From contig CAVXNB010000003.1 of assembly GCA_963763085.1 (NCBI GenBank), positions 372,001-436,000 on the forward strand: a stretch of DNA of 64,000 bases. Reading direction: 5' to 3'. The translations under genes were made by a program, and so were the position numbers. The notes beneath the pieces are model-generated. The model saw nothing but the letters and a program-made list of their open reading frames with translations. It did no database searches and had not been told where the DNA came from. Source of the stretch: CAVXNB01 sp963763085. Its GTDB lineage: Bacteria > Actinomycetota > Acidimicrobiia > Acidimicrobiales > Bog-793. Positions 1-9,524 of the stretch are shown one piece after another (position 1 is the stretch's first letter; each line of letters starts with the position of its first letter).

Positions 1-1
1 C

Positions 2-2714
2 CTCCCGTCGGTCGTCGACGGACGGATGCACTACGACCTGTCACCCGACGCGCTCGCCGAGCACCTGTCGGTGTTCGTCCGCGAGCTCGGCGTGTCGGTC
101 ATCGGCGGCTGTTGCGGGACGACTCCTGAGCACCTCGCCAAGGTCATAGCGGCATGCGCCGATCTCGAGCCCGCTCGGCGGTCGCCGGCGCACGAGCCGT
201 CGGCGGCCTCGCTCTACGCGGCGGCACCGTTCGAGCAGGAGCTGTCGTTCCTCGTCATCGGCGAGCGCACGAACGCCAACGGGTCGAAGCGGTTCCGTGA
301 CGCGATGCTCGCCGGCGACTGGGACACGACCGTCACCATGGCCCGCGACCAGGCCCGTGAGGGCGCCCATCTGCTCGATGTCTGCGTCGACTACACGGGG
401 GCCGACGGGGTGAGGGACATGACGGAGGTGGCGCGGCGTTTTGCTACCCAGTCCTCCATCCCGCTCGTCATCGACACCACGGAGCCACCCGTCGTGGAGG
501 CCGCGCTGCAGTGGATCGGCGGGCGGCCGGTCCTCAACTCGGTCAACCTGGAGGACGGAGACGGCCCGGGGACCCGGCTCGACCGCTTCCTGAGCCTCGC
601 CCGCGACTACGGCGCGGCGGTGATCTGCACCTGTATCGACACCGAAGGCCAGGCTCGGACCGCCGACTGGAAGCTGCGGGCCGCCAAGGCGATACACGAT
701 CTCGCCGTCGAGCGCTACGGTCTCGAATCGTCAGACCTGCTCTTCGACCCCCTCGCCCTGCCGCTGTCGACAGGCATGGAGGAGAGCCGGCGCGACGGGA
801 TCGAGACGATCGAGGCGATCCGAAGGATCAAACAGGAGCTTCCGGGCGTCCACACGGTTCTCGGGCTCTCGAACGTGTCGTTCGGGCTCTCACCGGCGGC
901 TCGCCAACTGCTCAACTCCGTCTTCCTGCACGAGTGCGTGCAGGCCGGCCTTGACGCCGCCATCGTCCACGCCGGCAAGATCCAGCCCCTTCACCGCATC
1001 TCGGACGCGGACCGCGACATCTGCCTGGACCTGATCTACGACAGGCGCACCGAGGGCTACGACCCGCTCTCGGCCCTCATCGAGGCCTTCGAGGGCGAGA
1101 GCGCGGCATCGCACTCGGCGATCGAGGATCGCTCGGGCTGGACGGTCGAGCGCCGGCTGGAACAGCGCATCGTTGACGGCGACCGCAACGGCCTCGAGGG
1201 CGAGCTCGACGAGGCCCTCTCGGCGGGGCACCCCGCCCTCGGGATCGTGAACGACATGCTGCTCGCCGGGATGCGGACCGTCGGCGAGCTGTTCGGCTCC
1301 GGCCAGATGCAGCTGCCGTTCGTGCTCGGCTCGGCCGAGACGATGAAGGCCGCCGTCGCCCATCTCGAGCCCCACATGGAGCGGTCCGAGTCGGGGGGCC
1401 GGGGCCGGATCGTCCTCGGGACGGTGAAAGGCGACGTCCACGACATCGGCAAGAACCTCGTTGACATCATCCTCACCAACAATGGTTACGAGGTTCACAA
1501 TCTCGGGATCAAGGTGCCGATGACCGAGCTGCTCTCGAAGGCCGAGGAGGTCGAGGCCGACGCGATCGGGATGAGCGGGCTGCTCGTGAAGTCGACGCTC
1601 ATCATGCGCGACAACCTCGAGGAGCTGAACCGTCTCGGCAAGTCCGCCTACCCGGTCCTGCTCGGTGGCGCTGCGCTCACGCGGACCTACGTTGAGAAGG
1701 ATCTCCGCTCCGTCTACCAGGGCCGCGTGTTCTATGGCAAGGACGCGTTCGAGGGGCTTCACCTTCTCGACAGGTTGATGGAGATGAAACGAAGCGGCGT
1801 GGACGACCCGAGCTTCGGCACCGAGCTGTCCGGTCGCAAGCTCCCGCCGAGGCGGAGCGAGCAGATGGCCGAGATCGATCCGGCGACGCTTCCGGCGCGC
1901 TCGCCGGAGGTGGGGATGGACAATGAGTTGTTCAAGCCGCCGTTTCTCGGGACCCGGGTCGCGAAAGGCGTTCCGCTCGACGACATCGCTTCGTACATCA
2001 ACGAGACCGCCCTCTTCCGCAACCAATGGGGCTACCGCCCCGAAGCCGGCGAGGTTGACGCCGACTTCAAGGAGCGGATCCGGGCCGAGCTCCGGGCCCG
2101 GCTCGACGAGGTGAAGGCCGACGGCATGCTGGTGCCTCAAGTGGTGTGGGGCTACTTCCCGGTCAATGCGGACGGGAACGATCTCGTCGTGTTCACCGAC
2201 GACGAGCGCAGATCCGAACGGATGCGGTTCTCGTTCCCCCGTCAGCGAAAAGCGCCGTACCTCTGCATCGCCGACTTCTTCAGACCGGTGGACTCGCGAG
2301 ACACCCGACTACGCCGCCTTTCAGATCGTGACTGTCGGGGCGGACGCATCGGCTCGCACGGCGGAGCTGTTCGCCGCCGACCGCTACAGGGACTACGTCG
2401 TGATGCACGGCCTGTCGGTCGAGACGACCGAGGCGCTCGCCGAGCTGTGGCACCGGCGCGTCCGCGAGGAATGGGGCTTCGCTGACGAGGACGCGCCGAC
2501 GCTGACTGGGCTCTTCCGCCAGCAGCACCGCGGTGGCCGTTACTCCTTCGGCTACCCCGCCTGCCCGGACCTCGAGGACAACGCCAAGGTTGTGGAGCTG
2601 CTCGAGGCCGGCCGCATCGGCGTCACCGTAAGCGAGGGCTTCCAGCTCCACCCCGAGCAGACGACGCTTGCGATCGTCTGTCACCACCCGATGGCCAAGT
2701 ACTTCGTAGTCTAA
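2..2714 (+). CDS. metH: Cobalamin-dependent methionine synthase, 5' end outside window, one frameshift
   Basis: This enzyme transfers the methyl group of 5-methyltetrahydrofolate to homocysteine through cobalamin. Coding sequence is already open at the window edge, so the N-terminus is missing. The end of the homocysteine domain shows GGCCGTTPEH with its zinc-ligand cysteines. The pterin domain begins at VIGERTNANGSKRF, and the cobalamin domain has DVHDIGKNLVD with the cobalt-ligand His at about base 1439. The C-terminal reactivation domain carries RGGRYSFGYPACPDL. The frame breaks near base 2290: after ADFFRPVDS the sequence continues (ETPDYAAFQIVTVG) one base out of register and ends at a TAA at 2712-2714. 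Removing one base restores a full-length protein. Identity is very secure. Whether the frameshift is biological or a sequence error cannot be settled from one sequence, but an essential-type gene intact apart from one base favours error. Confidence 0.95.
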
Positions 2715-2782
2715 AGCGGGGCGGCAAAAATGCCGATGCCCTTCGAGGCTCCAAGGTGGGCCGAAACGGCGGAGGTGGACCA

Positions 2783-3595
2783 ATGAACGGGAAGACCAGA
2801 TTCTCGGCCACGCGGCGCACGGCCACCGGCCTCGTCGCCCTCGCTGCGGCGGGCATGCTGGCCACGGCGTGCGGCAGCTCGGCGTCGACCGGGACGAGCT
2901 CGACCGCGGCGACGACAACGACAGCTGCCGGCGCCACCGGGAGCACGTCCACGACCGCCGGCTCGACCGGTGCGACCGGCGCCACGGGCGCCACCGGGAA
3001 CAGCACGACGACGTCCACGACGTCGGCGGGCGGCCTGGGCTCGGCGTTCCTCGGCAAGTTCCAGTCCGGAGAGCACCTGACCTTCACCGCCACCTACAAG
3101 ATCACCTCGTCCAGCGGCACCGACAAGCTGACGAGCCTCACCATTGCGCAGCAGTCGCCGAACCAGCTCTTCAAGGCGGTGACCACCACCGGAACGTTCG
3201 AGTTCCTCACGATCGGCACCAAGAGCTACCTGTGCAGCCAGACCGCCGGCAAGTGGATCTGCCTGAACGGGGGCAAGAGCCTTCCCGAAGCAGACCTGTT
3301 CGCCGTCTACGAGCCGGGAACGTACCTTCCCCTCGTCCAAGCCGCCGCCAAGGACGGCGCCCACGCGAGCTACTCGACGAAGACTGTCAACGGCTTCCCG
3401 CTTCAGTGCGTCACGGTGACCGGTGCGACTGGCCAGAAGGGCACCGGCACGTTCTGCGTCACTTCGCAGGGCGTCCTCGGCTATGTCTCGTATTCCGGTA
3501 CCGGCTCAGGCAGCGGCAGCTTCTCCATCACGAACTTCTCGGGAAGCGTGCCGGGCAGCGACTTCACCCTGCCGGCGAAGCCGACCGCCACCTAA
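2783..3595 (+). CDS. Predicted secreted lipoprotein of unknown function
   Basis: The ATG at 2783 is preceded by a good ribosome site (GGAGGTGG, 2771-2778). The 270-residue product begins with a basic segment, a hydrophobic stretch and a lipobox ending in Ala-Thr-Ala-Cys (Cys30), so it should be exported and lipid-anchored on the outer face of the membrane. Residues about 31-85 form a Ser/Thr/Gly/Ala linker that includes repeated GAT triplets. A folded region follows (about 95-265) with four further cysteines that could form two disulfides. The layout resembles LolA/LppX-like actinobacterial lipoproteins, but no diagnostic motif was recognised, so no function is assigned. It stands alone between metH and the thioredoxin gene. 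Confidence 0.75.
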   Translation: MNGKTRFSATRRTATGLVALAAAGMLATACGSSASTGTSSTAATTTTAAGATGSTSTTAGSTGATGATGATGNSTTTSTTSAGGLGSAFLGKFQSGEHLTFTATYKITSSSGTDKLTSLTIAQQSPNQLFKAVTTTGTFEFLTIGTKSYLCSQTAGKWICLNGGKSLPEADLFAVYEPGTYLPLVQAAAKDGAHASYSTKTVNGFPLQCVTVTGATGQKGTGTFCVTSQGVLGYVSYSGTGSGSGSFSITNFSGSVPGSDFTLPAKPTAT

Positions 3596-3708
3596 GCCGG
3601 GCCCGCTTTCCGGCGAACCGCCGAAAGGCTGACCGGCCCTCGTCGCCCGGCGTGCGGTGCGGCTGCGAACGGCAGGTCGCCAAGAACGAGCCGGTAGGGT
3701 TTTCGCCG

Positions 3709-4443
3709 ATGGCAATTGACACCACCGACGCCTCCTTCGAGGGCGACGTGCTCGTCCGCTCGGACACTGTCCCGGTCGTCGTGGACCTGTGGGCGCCCTG
3801 GTGCGGGCCTTGCAAGACGCTCGGGCCGATCATCGAGCGCGTGGTTGAGGCGACGGGCGGCGCCGTCGAGCTCGTCAAGGTCAACGTGGACGAGAATCCC
3901 AGGGTCTCCCAGAGCTTCCAGGTCCAGTCGATCCCGGCCGTGTTCGCGATCAGCGAGCGGAAGATCGTCGACCGGTTCGTCGGCGCCCTCCCCGAGTCGG
4001 CAGTCCGAGAATTCGTGAACCGCCTCGTCCCGGCCCCGAGCGAGGCGGAGGAGCTGATCGCTCGCGGGGACGAGGCATCGCTGCGGCGGGCGCTCGAGCT
4101 CGAGCCGGACAACCCCGGCGCCGTCGTCGGCCTGGCCGAGATCCACGTCGGGCGCGGCGAGCCGGAGGAAGCCCTCAGCCTGCTCGCAAAGATCCCCGAC
4201 ACCGTAGAGACGCGGCGCGTGGCCGCGCTCGCCAGGTTGGCGGTGGCCGGAACCCCGCCGGCGCAGGGCGCAGCCAACGGAGCCGGCGGCGCCGTGCTCG
4301 AGCCGCGCCTGGACGACCTGCTCGATCGGGCGAAGTCCGACGGCGAAGCCCGCCAGGAGCTGCTCGACCTCCTCGAGACGATGGACCCGTCGGACCCGAG
4401 GCGGGAGCAGTACCGCCGGGCGCTGGCTTCCCGGCTGTTCTGA
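3709..4443 (+). CDS. Thioredoxin-domain protein with C-terminal TPR-like region (CnoX/YbbN type)
   Basis: The ATG at 3709 gives 244 residues. Residues about 1-110 are a thioredoxin fold with the redox motif WAPWCGPC (Cys32, Cys35) and the cis-proline segment QSIPAVF. Residues about 115-244 are helical, with TPR-like repeats (EPDNPGAVVGLAEIHVGRGE) and a C-terminal helical pair. This domain order is that of CnoX/YbbN co-chaperones, which protect folding clients from oxidative damage and hand them to GroEL or DnaK. That function is inferred from the family. The reading frame is open far upstream, but the thioredoxin fold starts at this Met. folP2 follows after 25 bases on the same strand, so the two may be co-transcribed. 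Confidence 0.85.
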   Translation: MAIDTTDASFEGDVLVRSDTVPVVVDLWAPWCGPCKTLGPIIERVVEATGGAVELVKVNVDENPRVSQSFQVQSIPAVFAISERKIVDRFVGALPESAVREFVNRLVPAPSEAEELIARGDEASLRRALELEPDNPGAVVGLAEIHVGRGEPEEALSLLAKIPDTVETRRVAALARLAVAGTPPAQGAANGAGGAVLEPRLDDLLDRAKSDGEARQELLDLLETMDPSDPRREQYRRALASRLF

Positions 4444-4468
4444 CCGGCGCGAGCCTGCGAGCCCGGGC

Positions 4469-5374
4469 GTGCCGCTGACCCGTAGCGCCGTCTGCTTCCC
4501 CGGTCATCCGGTCCGGCTCGGACTCGGGCAGCGCTGCTACGAGCTTTCGTCCCGGGCGCTCGTCATGGGCATCTTGAACCGCACGACCGATTCCTTCTAT
4601 GACCACGGGTCGTACTTCGACCTGGACCGTTTCTTCGAGCGTGCGGACCGCTTGGTCGAAGAGGGCGCCGACGTCCTGGACGTGGGGGGCGTGAAGGCCG
4701 GGCCCGGCCCGGAGGTGACCGAGTCCGAGGAGCTCGAGCGCGTCGTTCCGGTGATCGCGGCACTGCACGACCGCTTCGACGTGCCGCTCTCGGTGGACAC
4801 CTGGCGGGCGTCGGTCGCGGCGGCCGCCTTCGCCGCCGGTGCCTCGCTCGGCAACGACATCAGCGGCTTCGCCGACCCCGAGTACCTCGCGGTCGCCGCC
4901 TCGGCCCGGGCGGCCGTCGTGGCCACCCACATCCGTCTCGCCCCGCGCGTGCCCGATCCGACGCCGCACTACGACGACGTCGTCGCCGAGGTCGAGCGCT
5001 TCCTGCTCGAGCGAGCCGACCGCGCCATTGCGGCAGGAATCCCGGCCGATCACGTCATCGTCGACGCGGGCCTCGACCTGGGGAAGACGGCGCAACAGTC
5101 GCTGCTGCTGCTGCAGCAGTCGGCAAGGCTGGCATCGCTCGGCTATCCCTTGTTGTTGTCGTCTTCGAACAAGACGTTTCTCGGGGTCGTGCTCGAGCTC
5201 GGCATCGAAGAGCGCCGTAACGCCTCGCTGGCATCGGCGGCCGTCGGGATCGCCGGCGGGTGCCGCCTCGTGAGAGTCCACGACGTCGCCGGCACCTGCA
5301 AGGTGCGCGACCTGCTGGCGTCGATCCTCGAGGCCGCACCGGCCCGGGGAATCGGCGAGCCGGCCTCGAGCTGA
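4469..5374 (+). CDS. folP2: Dihydropteroate synthase homologue, FolP2 type
   Basis: The 301-residue product starts at GTG 4469, because the only nearby ATG lies inside the conserved core. It has the TIM-barrel signatures of dihydropteroate synthase, but several are altered. MGILNRTTDSFYD replaces the usual GILNVTPDSF, DVGGVKAGPG replaces GGESTRPG, IVDAGLDLGK replaces the DPGFGFGK segment, and SSNKTFLG replaces SRKSFIG. SVDTWR, NDISG and RVHDV are retained. The GGVKAGPG version is that of mycobacterial FolP2, reported not to act as a normal dihydropteroate synthase, so folate synthesis by this gene is doubtful. It is followed after 7 bases by holA. Confidence 0.85.
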   Translation: MPLTRSAVCFPGHPVRLGLGQRCYELSSRALVMGILNRTTDSFYDHGSYFDLDRFFERADRLVEEGADVLDVGGVKAGPGPEVTESEELERVVPVIAALHDRFDVPLSVDTWRASVAAAAFAAGASLGNDISGFADPEYLAVAASARAAVVATHIRLAPRVPDPTPHYDDVVAEVERFLLERADRAIAAGIPADHVIVDAGLDLGKTAQQSLLLLQQSARLASLGYPLLLSSSNKTFLGVVLELGIEERRNASLASAAVGIAGGCRLVRVHDVAGTCKVRDLLASILEAAPARGIGEPASS

Positions 5375-5381
5375 GCCGGCG

Positions 5382-6491
5382 GTGACCCCCACGCCGGCCG
5401 GCGACGCCGCCATCTTCGTGGTGAAGGGAACCGATCCGGGCCTTGTCGATCGTGGCGTCGAGCAGCTGCTCGCCGAGCTCACTTCGTCCCGGGGCGACAA
5501 GGACCGGACGGGCAATGGCGCGCCGACTGCCTCTGACGGCGACATGGCACAAGGTGACGGGACGCTCGCCGTCGCGATCGAGGAGCACCGTGCACCCAGC
5601 GGCGAGGAGGGACTGGCGATCGGGCCCGTGATCGACGCGCTGGCAACCCCGCCCTTCCTCGCCGACCGCCGGATCGTCGTCCTGCGCGATGCCGAGCATC
5701 TCAACGCCGGCCAGGCGGCCGAGCTTGCGACGCAGCTCGCCGAGGAGTTCTCGCCGAACCTGCTCGTGATGACCGTGGTCGGCAAGGCCCTGCCCGCAGC
5801 CCTCCTGAAGGCGATCAAGGGACGAGCCAGGGAGATCGACACCTCGCCGGGCTCCTCCCCCAAGGCACGCACCCAGTGGCTCACCCAGCAGTTGCAGGGC
5901 TCCTCTGTTCGCCTCGACGCGGCCGCCCGCCACCTTCTCGAACAGCATCTGGGCGAGGACGTCTCGCGGCTGCAGCCGCTGCTCGAGGTTCTCGGCGCTG
6001 CGTACGGCGAGGGTGGGCGGGTGGGTCCGGCGGAATTGGGCCCGTTTCTCGGGGAGGAAGGGGGAGCCCCGCCCTGGGACCTCACCGACGCGCTCGACAA
6101 GGGCGACGTGGCGACCGCAGTGCGGGTCGCCCACCGCTTGCTCGGAGCCGGCGGGCGGCACCCCTTCCAGCTCCTCTCGATGCTGCACAAGCACTACGGG
6201 GCGATGCTGCGGCTCGACGGCAGCGGCATCACCGACCCCGCAGCAGCCGCGTCGGTCGTCAACATGGCGGCGTACCCTGCCCGCAAGGTGTTCGACCAGG
6301 GCCGCAAGCTCGGCCCGGAGCGGATCGGCCGGGCGGTCGGCCTGATCGCGGACGCCGACCTCGACCTCCGCGGCGTGATCGACTGGCCCGCCGAGCTCGT
6401 GATCGAGGTCCTGGTGGCTCGGTTGGCCCAGCTCGCCCGCACCCGTTCGGTCGCACCCGCCGGCGTGCAACGATCAGCCCGGCGCTCGTGA
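5382..6491 (+). CDS. holA: DNA polymerase III subunit delta
   Basis: HolA is the clamp-loader subunit that opens the beta clamp during replication. The 369-residue protein starts at GTG 5382, 7 bases after folP2. The N-terminal AAA+-like domain shows VKGTDPGLVDRGVEQLL, a position matching the GEDxFLV motif, and RIVVLRDAEHLN. The middle and C-terminal helical domains contain LGEDVSRLQPLLEVLGA and HPFQLLSMLHKHYGAMLRL, typical of the delta collar domain. Compared with better-known homologues it has a 30-residue polar insertion near residue 45-75 (rich in Gly, Asp and Ala). Length fits the family. The ordering folP2-holA-phosphatase on one strand with tiny gaps suggests co-transcription. Confidence 0.9.
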   Translation: MTPTPAGDAAIFVVKGTDPGLVDRGVEQLLAELTSSRGDKDRTGNGAPTASDGDMAQGDGTLAVAIEEHRAPSGEEGLAIGPVIDALATPPFLADRRIVVLRDAEHLNAGQAAELATQLAEEFSPNLLVMTVVGKALPAALLKAIKGRAREIDTSPGSSPKARTQWLTQQLQGSSVRLDAAARHLLEQHLGEDVSRLQPLLEVLGAAYGEGGRVGPAELGPFLGEEGGAPPWDLTDALDKGDVATAVRVAHRLLGAGGRHPFQLLSMLHKHYGAMLRLDGSGITDPAAAASVVNMAAYPARKVFDQGRKLGPERIGRAVGLIADADLDLRGVIDWPAELVIEVLVARLAQLARTRSVAPAGVQRSARRS

Positions 6492-6510
6492 ACGGGCGGT
6501 CCTGGACCCG

Positions 6511-7320
6511 GTGACGTCACCGTCGGAGCTCCTCGAGCTCGCCCGGGACGTCGCCGTCGAGGCTGGCGACCTCCTGCGTTCGCGGCTCGGGGACGTCGCC
6601 GGGGGGCGGTTCCTCACGGGTGGGGCGTCGGTCAAGTCGAGCCCAACCGACCTCGTGACCGAGATCGACCGGGCCAGCGAGGCGCTGATCGTCGCTTCCC
6701 TCCTCCGTGCCCGGCCGGACGACGGCGTCCAAGGGGAGGAAGGCAGCTCCCGGGCGGGCTCGACCGGCATCACCTGGGTCATCGACCCGCTCGACGGCAC
6801 CATCAACTACCTGTACGGGATCCCGGCCTTCGCGGTCTCGATCGCAGCGTCGGTGGACGGGCGGCCCATCGCCGGAGTCGTCAACAATCCCGTGACGGGT
6901 GAAGTGTTCGCCGCCGCCGAAGGGGAGGGCGCGTCCCTGAACGGCGTCGGGCTCCGGCTCGAGACCATGACGCGGCCGCTGGGCGAGGCGTTGGTGGGAA
7001 CCGGTTTCTCGTACGATGCCGGGCGACGTGCCGCCCAGGCACGCATGCTCCCCGCCCTCCTCCCGGCCGTGAGGGACATCCGCCGGGCCGGCGCCGCCGC
7101 GCTCGACCTCTGCGCGGTCGCCTGCGGCCGCCTCGACGCCTACTACGAAGCCGGGCTCGGCCCGTGGGATCTCGCCGCCGGCGAGGTGATCGCACGTGAG
7201 GCGGGAGCCACGGTCACGCTCCTCGAGGGGCTGATCGCCGGGCTTGCGACGGTGGTGGCCGCAGCGCCAGGCCTAGAGAAACGGTTCGTCGCCCTCCTCC
7301 AACGCTCCGCGCCCTCGTGA
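6511..7320 (+). CDS. Inositol monophosphatase family phosphatase
   Basis: The product has 269 residues from GTG 6511. It carries both family signatures: the metal-binding segment with Glu76/Glu77 and WVIDPLDGTINY (Asp92, Asp95), and the C-terminal WDLAAGEVIAREAG. Enzymes of this family hydrolyse inositol-1-phosphate, histidinol phosphate, fructose-1,6-bisphosphate or 3'-phosphoadenosine phosphates, using two or three Mg ions. The substrate cannot be chosen from sequence alone. In actinobacteria, inositol or histidinol phosphate are the common ones. The gene lies 19 bases after holA. Length and motifs are complete, with no sign of damage. Confidence 0.88.
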   Translation: MTSPSELLELARDVAVEAGDLLRSRLGDVAGGRFLTGGASVKSSPTDLVTEIDRASEALIVASLLRARPDDGVQGEEGSSRAGSTGITWVIDPLDGTINYLYGIPAFAVSIAASVDGRPIAGVVNNPVTGEVFAAAEGEGASLNGVGLRLETMTRPLGEALVGTGFSYDAGRRAAQARMLPALLPAVRDIRRAGAAALDLCAVACGRLDAYYEAGLGPWDLAAGEVIAREAGATVTLLEGLIAGLATVVAAAPGLEKRFVALLQRSAPS

Positions 7321-7415
7321 GCCGGCCGCGCCTTCGGGTGGCCCCTACCGGACCGCCGGAGTGCTGTTAGCGTCGGCTTCGAAGCCGATCCGACCACGCC
7401 AGGATGGGGCCACCG

Positions 7416-7919
7416 ATGCAGTTCGAGGTCGTCGTAGAGATCCCGAAGGGCCAACGCAACAAGTACGAGATGGACCACGCCACCGGGCGCATCTACCTGG
7501 ACCGCATGCTGTTCACCTCGACCCGGTACCCCGCCGACTACGGTTTCGTGGACGGGACGCTCGGGCTTGACGGCGATCCGCTCGACGCTCTCGTGCTGGT
7601 CGAGGAGCCGACGTTTCCCGGGTGCGTGATACGGGCGCGGACGATCGGGATGTTCCGCATGACCGACGAGAAGGGCCCGGACGACAAGATCATCGCGGTC
7701 GCGGCCGGTGACCCTCGCCAGGAGCACCTGCAGGACCTGCGCCACCTACCGGAGTTCGAGCGCCTCGAGATCCAGCACTTCTTCGAGGTCTACAAGGACA
7801 TCGAGCCGGGCAAGTCCGTGGAAGGCGCGACCTGGGCAGGTCGTGACGCCGCCGAGCTCGAAATCGAGGAGGCCCGCCGGCGCGCCGCGCCTGGGCACGG
7901 CGCCGGCGCCGGCGCCTGA
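7416..7919 (+). CDS. ppa: Inorganic pyrophosphatase
   Basis: This soluble family I pyrophosphatase hydrolyses pyrophosphate to two phosphates and pulls biosynthetic reactions forward. The start at ATG 7416 (MQFEVVVEIPKGQRNKYE) matches the usual actinobacterial N-terminus better than the ATG at 7404. A purine-rich site, AGGATGGGG, lies just upstream. Substrate- and metal-binding motifs are visible: EIPKGQRNKYE, YPADYGFVDGT, the DGDPLDALVL signature, and KDIEPGKSV with its conserved lysine. The 167-residue length is normal, apart from an Ala/Gly-rich C-terminal tail (about 12 residues). The gene converges on the SGNH hydrolase gene 75 bases away. Confidence 0.95.
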   Translation: MQFEVVVEIPKGQRNKYEMDHATGRIYLDRMLFTSTRYPADYGFVDGTLGLDGDPLDALVLVEEPTFPGCVIRARTIGMFRMTDEKGPDDKIIAVAAGDPRQEHLQDLRHLPEFERLEIQHFFEVYKDIEPGKSVEGATWAGRDAAELEIEEARRRAAPGHGAGAGA

Positions 7920-7994
7920 CGCCTGAGAATCGGCGGTCGGGCCGGCTGATGCCGGCGAGTCGGCGGGTGCGGCAGTGCGGCGGGTGCGGCGGCT

Positions 7995-9488
7995 TCAGCC
8001 CACCCGAAGGTTCACTCGCCAGGCCCGCTGCATCGGCTGGACCAGGTCCCGCGCGAGCAGGTCGTAGCCGGCGGGTGCAAGGTGGACGCCGTCGGGGTAT
8101 CGGATCTGCTCGAGCGAACCGTCGATCATCAGGTACTGGGTGAATCCTCCGCTCTTCGACGAGAGGACCTTGGCGGCCGAGAAGTACGCCACGCCCAGAT
8201 GTGAGGCAGCCTGCTTGGCGAAGACCCTGTTCACCTGCTTTGGGAAGCCCCCAGGCACCGTCGAGCCCGGCCCCATCGGCGGCAGCCCGACCCACATGAC
8301 GCGGGCGCCCGCAGTCGTGGCCTCCTCCATCACGAGCGCGACCCGGGCGGAATAGGCCTTCCACCAGGCGCTCGTGTTGAAGGGCAGGTAGTCGCCGTTC
8401 TCGTAGAACGCCTGCGCGTCGTTCGCCCCGAGCATGATCACGACGATGCGGGGGTGATATCTGGCGAGGTCGGCTTGGAGAGTCGCAGGCCAGTTGTAGT
8501 AGTCGCTTCGTGACAGCCCTGTGCTCTCGACGCCTTTTTGGATCACGTGAACGGCCGCGTCGCTCGAGAAAATGTCCCCAAGGCCGAGCCCCAGGTCCTC
8601 TCCGACGGAGTCACCGATGGACAGCAGCGTCAGCGGGTGGGCGGCCGTCGGGGACGGAATCGGCGGGAGCCCTTGGTGGTGATGCCTGATCGGCGGGGGG
8701 ATGTAATGGGTCCCCTTGCCGAGGTGGGGAGCGCCGTAGCGGCCGTCGTAGCCCTGCGGCGGCGGCTGCGGGGGCGGTTGCGGTGGCGGAAGGGTCGGAA
8801 CCGTCGCGCTGGCGCCGCACACCGAACCTACGGCGGCGCTCGCGCCACATCGCCCCAGCGCCGTGTCGGCCGCATTCACCGGACCGGAGATCCGAAGCGC
8901 ATTGCTGAACGCGGCGATCGGGCGCAGGATCGATACCGCGACCGTGCGGCGGATGCCGATCTGGCCCGCCAGGGCCGACCTGTAGAGCTGGTTGGCGTCG
9001 AACAGGAGCCAGACAAGGAAGCACACCAGCCCGACCGCGAGCACCCTCCCCGCCGAGGCCCGCCGCCTCTGGTCCGTCTGTGCCCCGCGAGCAGCCTCGG
9101 AGCGGGGCTGACCCTGCCGCGGGAGGCCCCGGGGCCGCTGAGGGGCGCGTGCGCCCGCCGGCGGCGCGTCGCGAGGGACGGCACGGTTGGACGTGCCGTC
9201 GGTGCGGGTCGTCCTGTCGGTGCGGGCCGTCCTGTCGGTGCGGGCCGTCCTGTCCGTGCGGGCCGTCCTGTCGGCGCGGGCCGTCCTGTCGGTGCGGGCC
9301 GGCCTGTCGGCGCGGGCCGGCCGGCCGGCCTGGTCTGCTCGGCCGGCGCCGTCCGGGACGGCGGCTCTTTTCGACGAAGCGGCCCTCGACGTGGACTCGG
9401 CCGAACGTCCGGAGCCGTTTTCCGGCTGCCGGTCGCGGTTCGCGCCGGATCCGCCGGTCGGGCCGGCTGGGTTACGTGAGATGGTCAA
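7995..9488 (-). CDS. Membrane-anchored SGNH-fold esterase/acetyltransferase (DUF459-like)
   Basis: The product has 497 residues in three parts. The first 150 residues are cytoplasmic, disordered and strongly basic, with seven copies of an Arg-Thr-Asp-Arg-Thr-Ala type hexapeptide. One transmembrane helix follows (RVLAVGLVCFLVWLLF), then a Pro-rich linker and a C-terminal extracytoplasmic SGNH hydrolase domain. That domain has block I LLSIGDSVGEDLG (catalytic Ser), block III MLGANDAQ and block V YPDGVHL (Asp and His). Such domains add or remove acyl groups on surface polysaccharides or peptidoglycan. The next gene upstream in the same transcript (36-base gap) is an MBOAT acyltransferase, the standard partner that moves acyl groups across the membrane. 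The target glycan is unknown. Confidence 0.85.
   Translation of the reverse strand: MTISRNPAGPTGGSGANRDRQPENGSGRSAESTSRAASSKRAAVPDGAGRADQAGRPARADRPARTDRTARADRTARTDRTARTDRTARTDRTTRTDGTSNRAVPRDAPPAGARAPQRPRGLPRQGQPRSEAARGAQTDQRRRASAGRVLAVGLVCFLVWLLFDANQLYRSALAGQIGIRRTVAVSILRPIAAFSNALRISGPVNAADTALGRCGASAAVGSVCGASATVPTLPPPQPPPQPPPQGYDGRYGAPHLGKGTHYIPPPIRHHHQGLPPIPSPTAAHPLTLLSIGDSVGEDLGLGLGDIFSSDAAVHVIQKGVESTGLSRSDYYNWPATLQADLARYHPRIVVIMLGANDAQAFYENGDYLPFNTSAWWKAYSARVALVMEEATTAGARVMWVGLPPMGPGSTVPGGFPKQVNRVFAKQAASHLGVAYFSAAKVLSSKSGGFTQYLMIDGSLEQIRYPDGVHLAPAGYDLLARDLVQPMQRAWRVNLRVG
9193..9318. repeat. Seven tandem 18-bp repeats within the SGNH hydrolase gene
   Basis: Seven consecutive 18-base units (consensus GTCCTGTCGGTGCGGGCC on the plus strand) vary at only a few positions. 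On the coding minus strand each unit encodes a six-residue Arg/Thr/Asp/Ala block. Being a multiple of three, copy-number change would alter linker length without breaking the frame. Confidence 0.95.
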
Positions 9489-9524
9489 AAGGCCCGTTCT
9501 GCCATGAACAAGATCGTCGCAGTC

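Noticed and set aside
4175..6190. Long antisense open frame of 671 codons opposite folP2 and holA
   Set aside because: It is low in typical domain motifs, rich in Arg/Ser/Pro and exactly opposite well-recognised genes; GC-rich DNA makes such frames by chance.
9193..9318. Possible CRISPR array (regularly spaced similar units)
   Set aside because: Units are directly adjacent without unique spacers and lie in a coding frame.
8538..9479. Plus-strand frame with repeated VGAGRP units opposite the SGNH gene
   Set aside because: The repeats are the complement of the hexapeptide repeat in the real gene; no start site or homology supports it.
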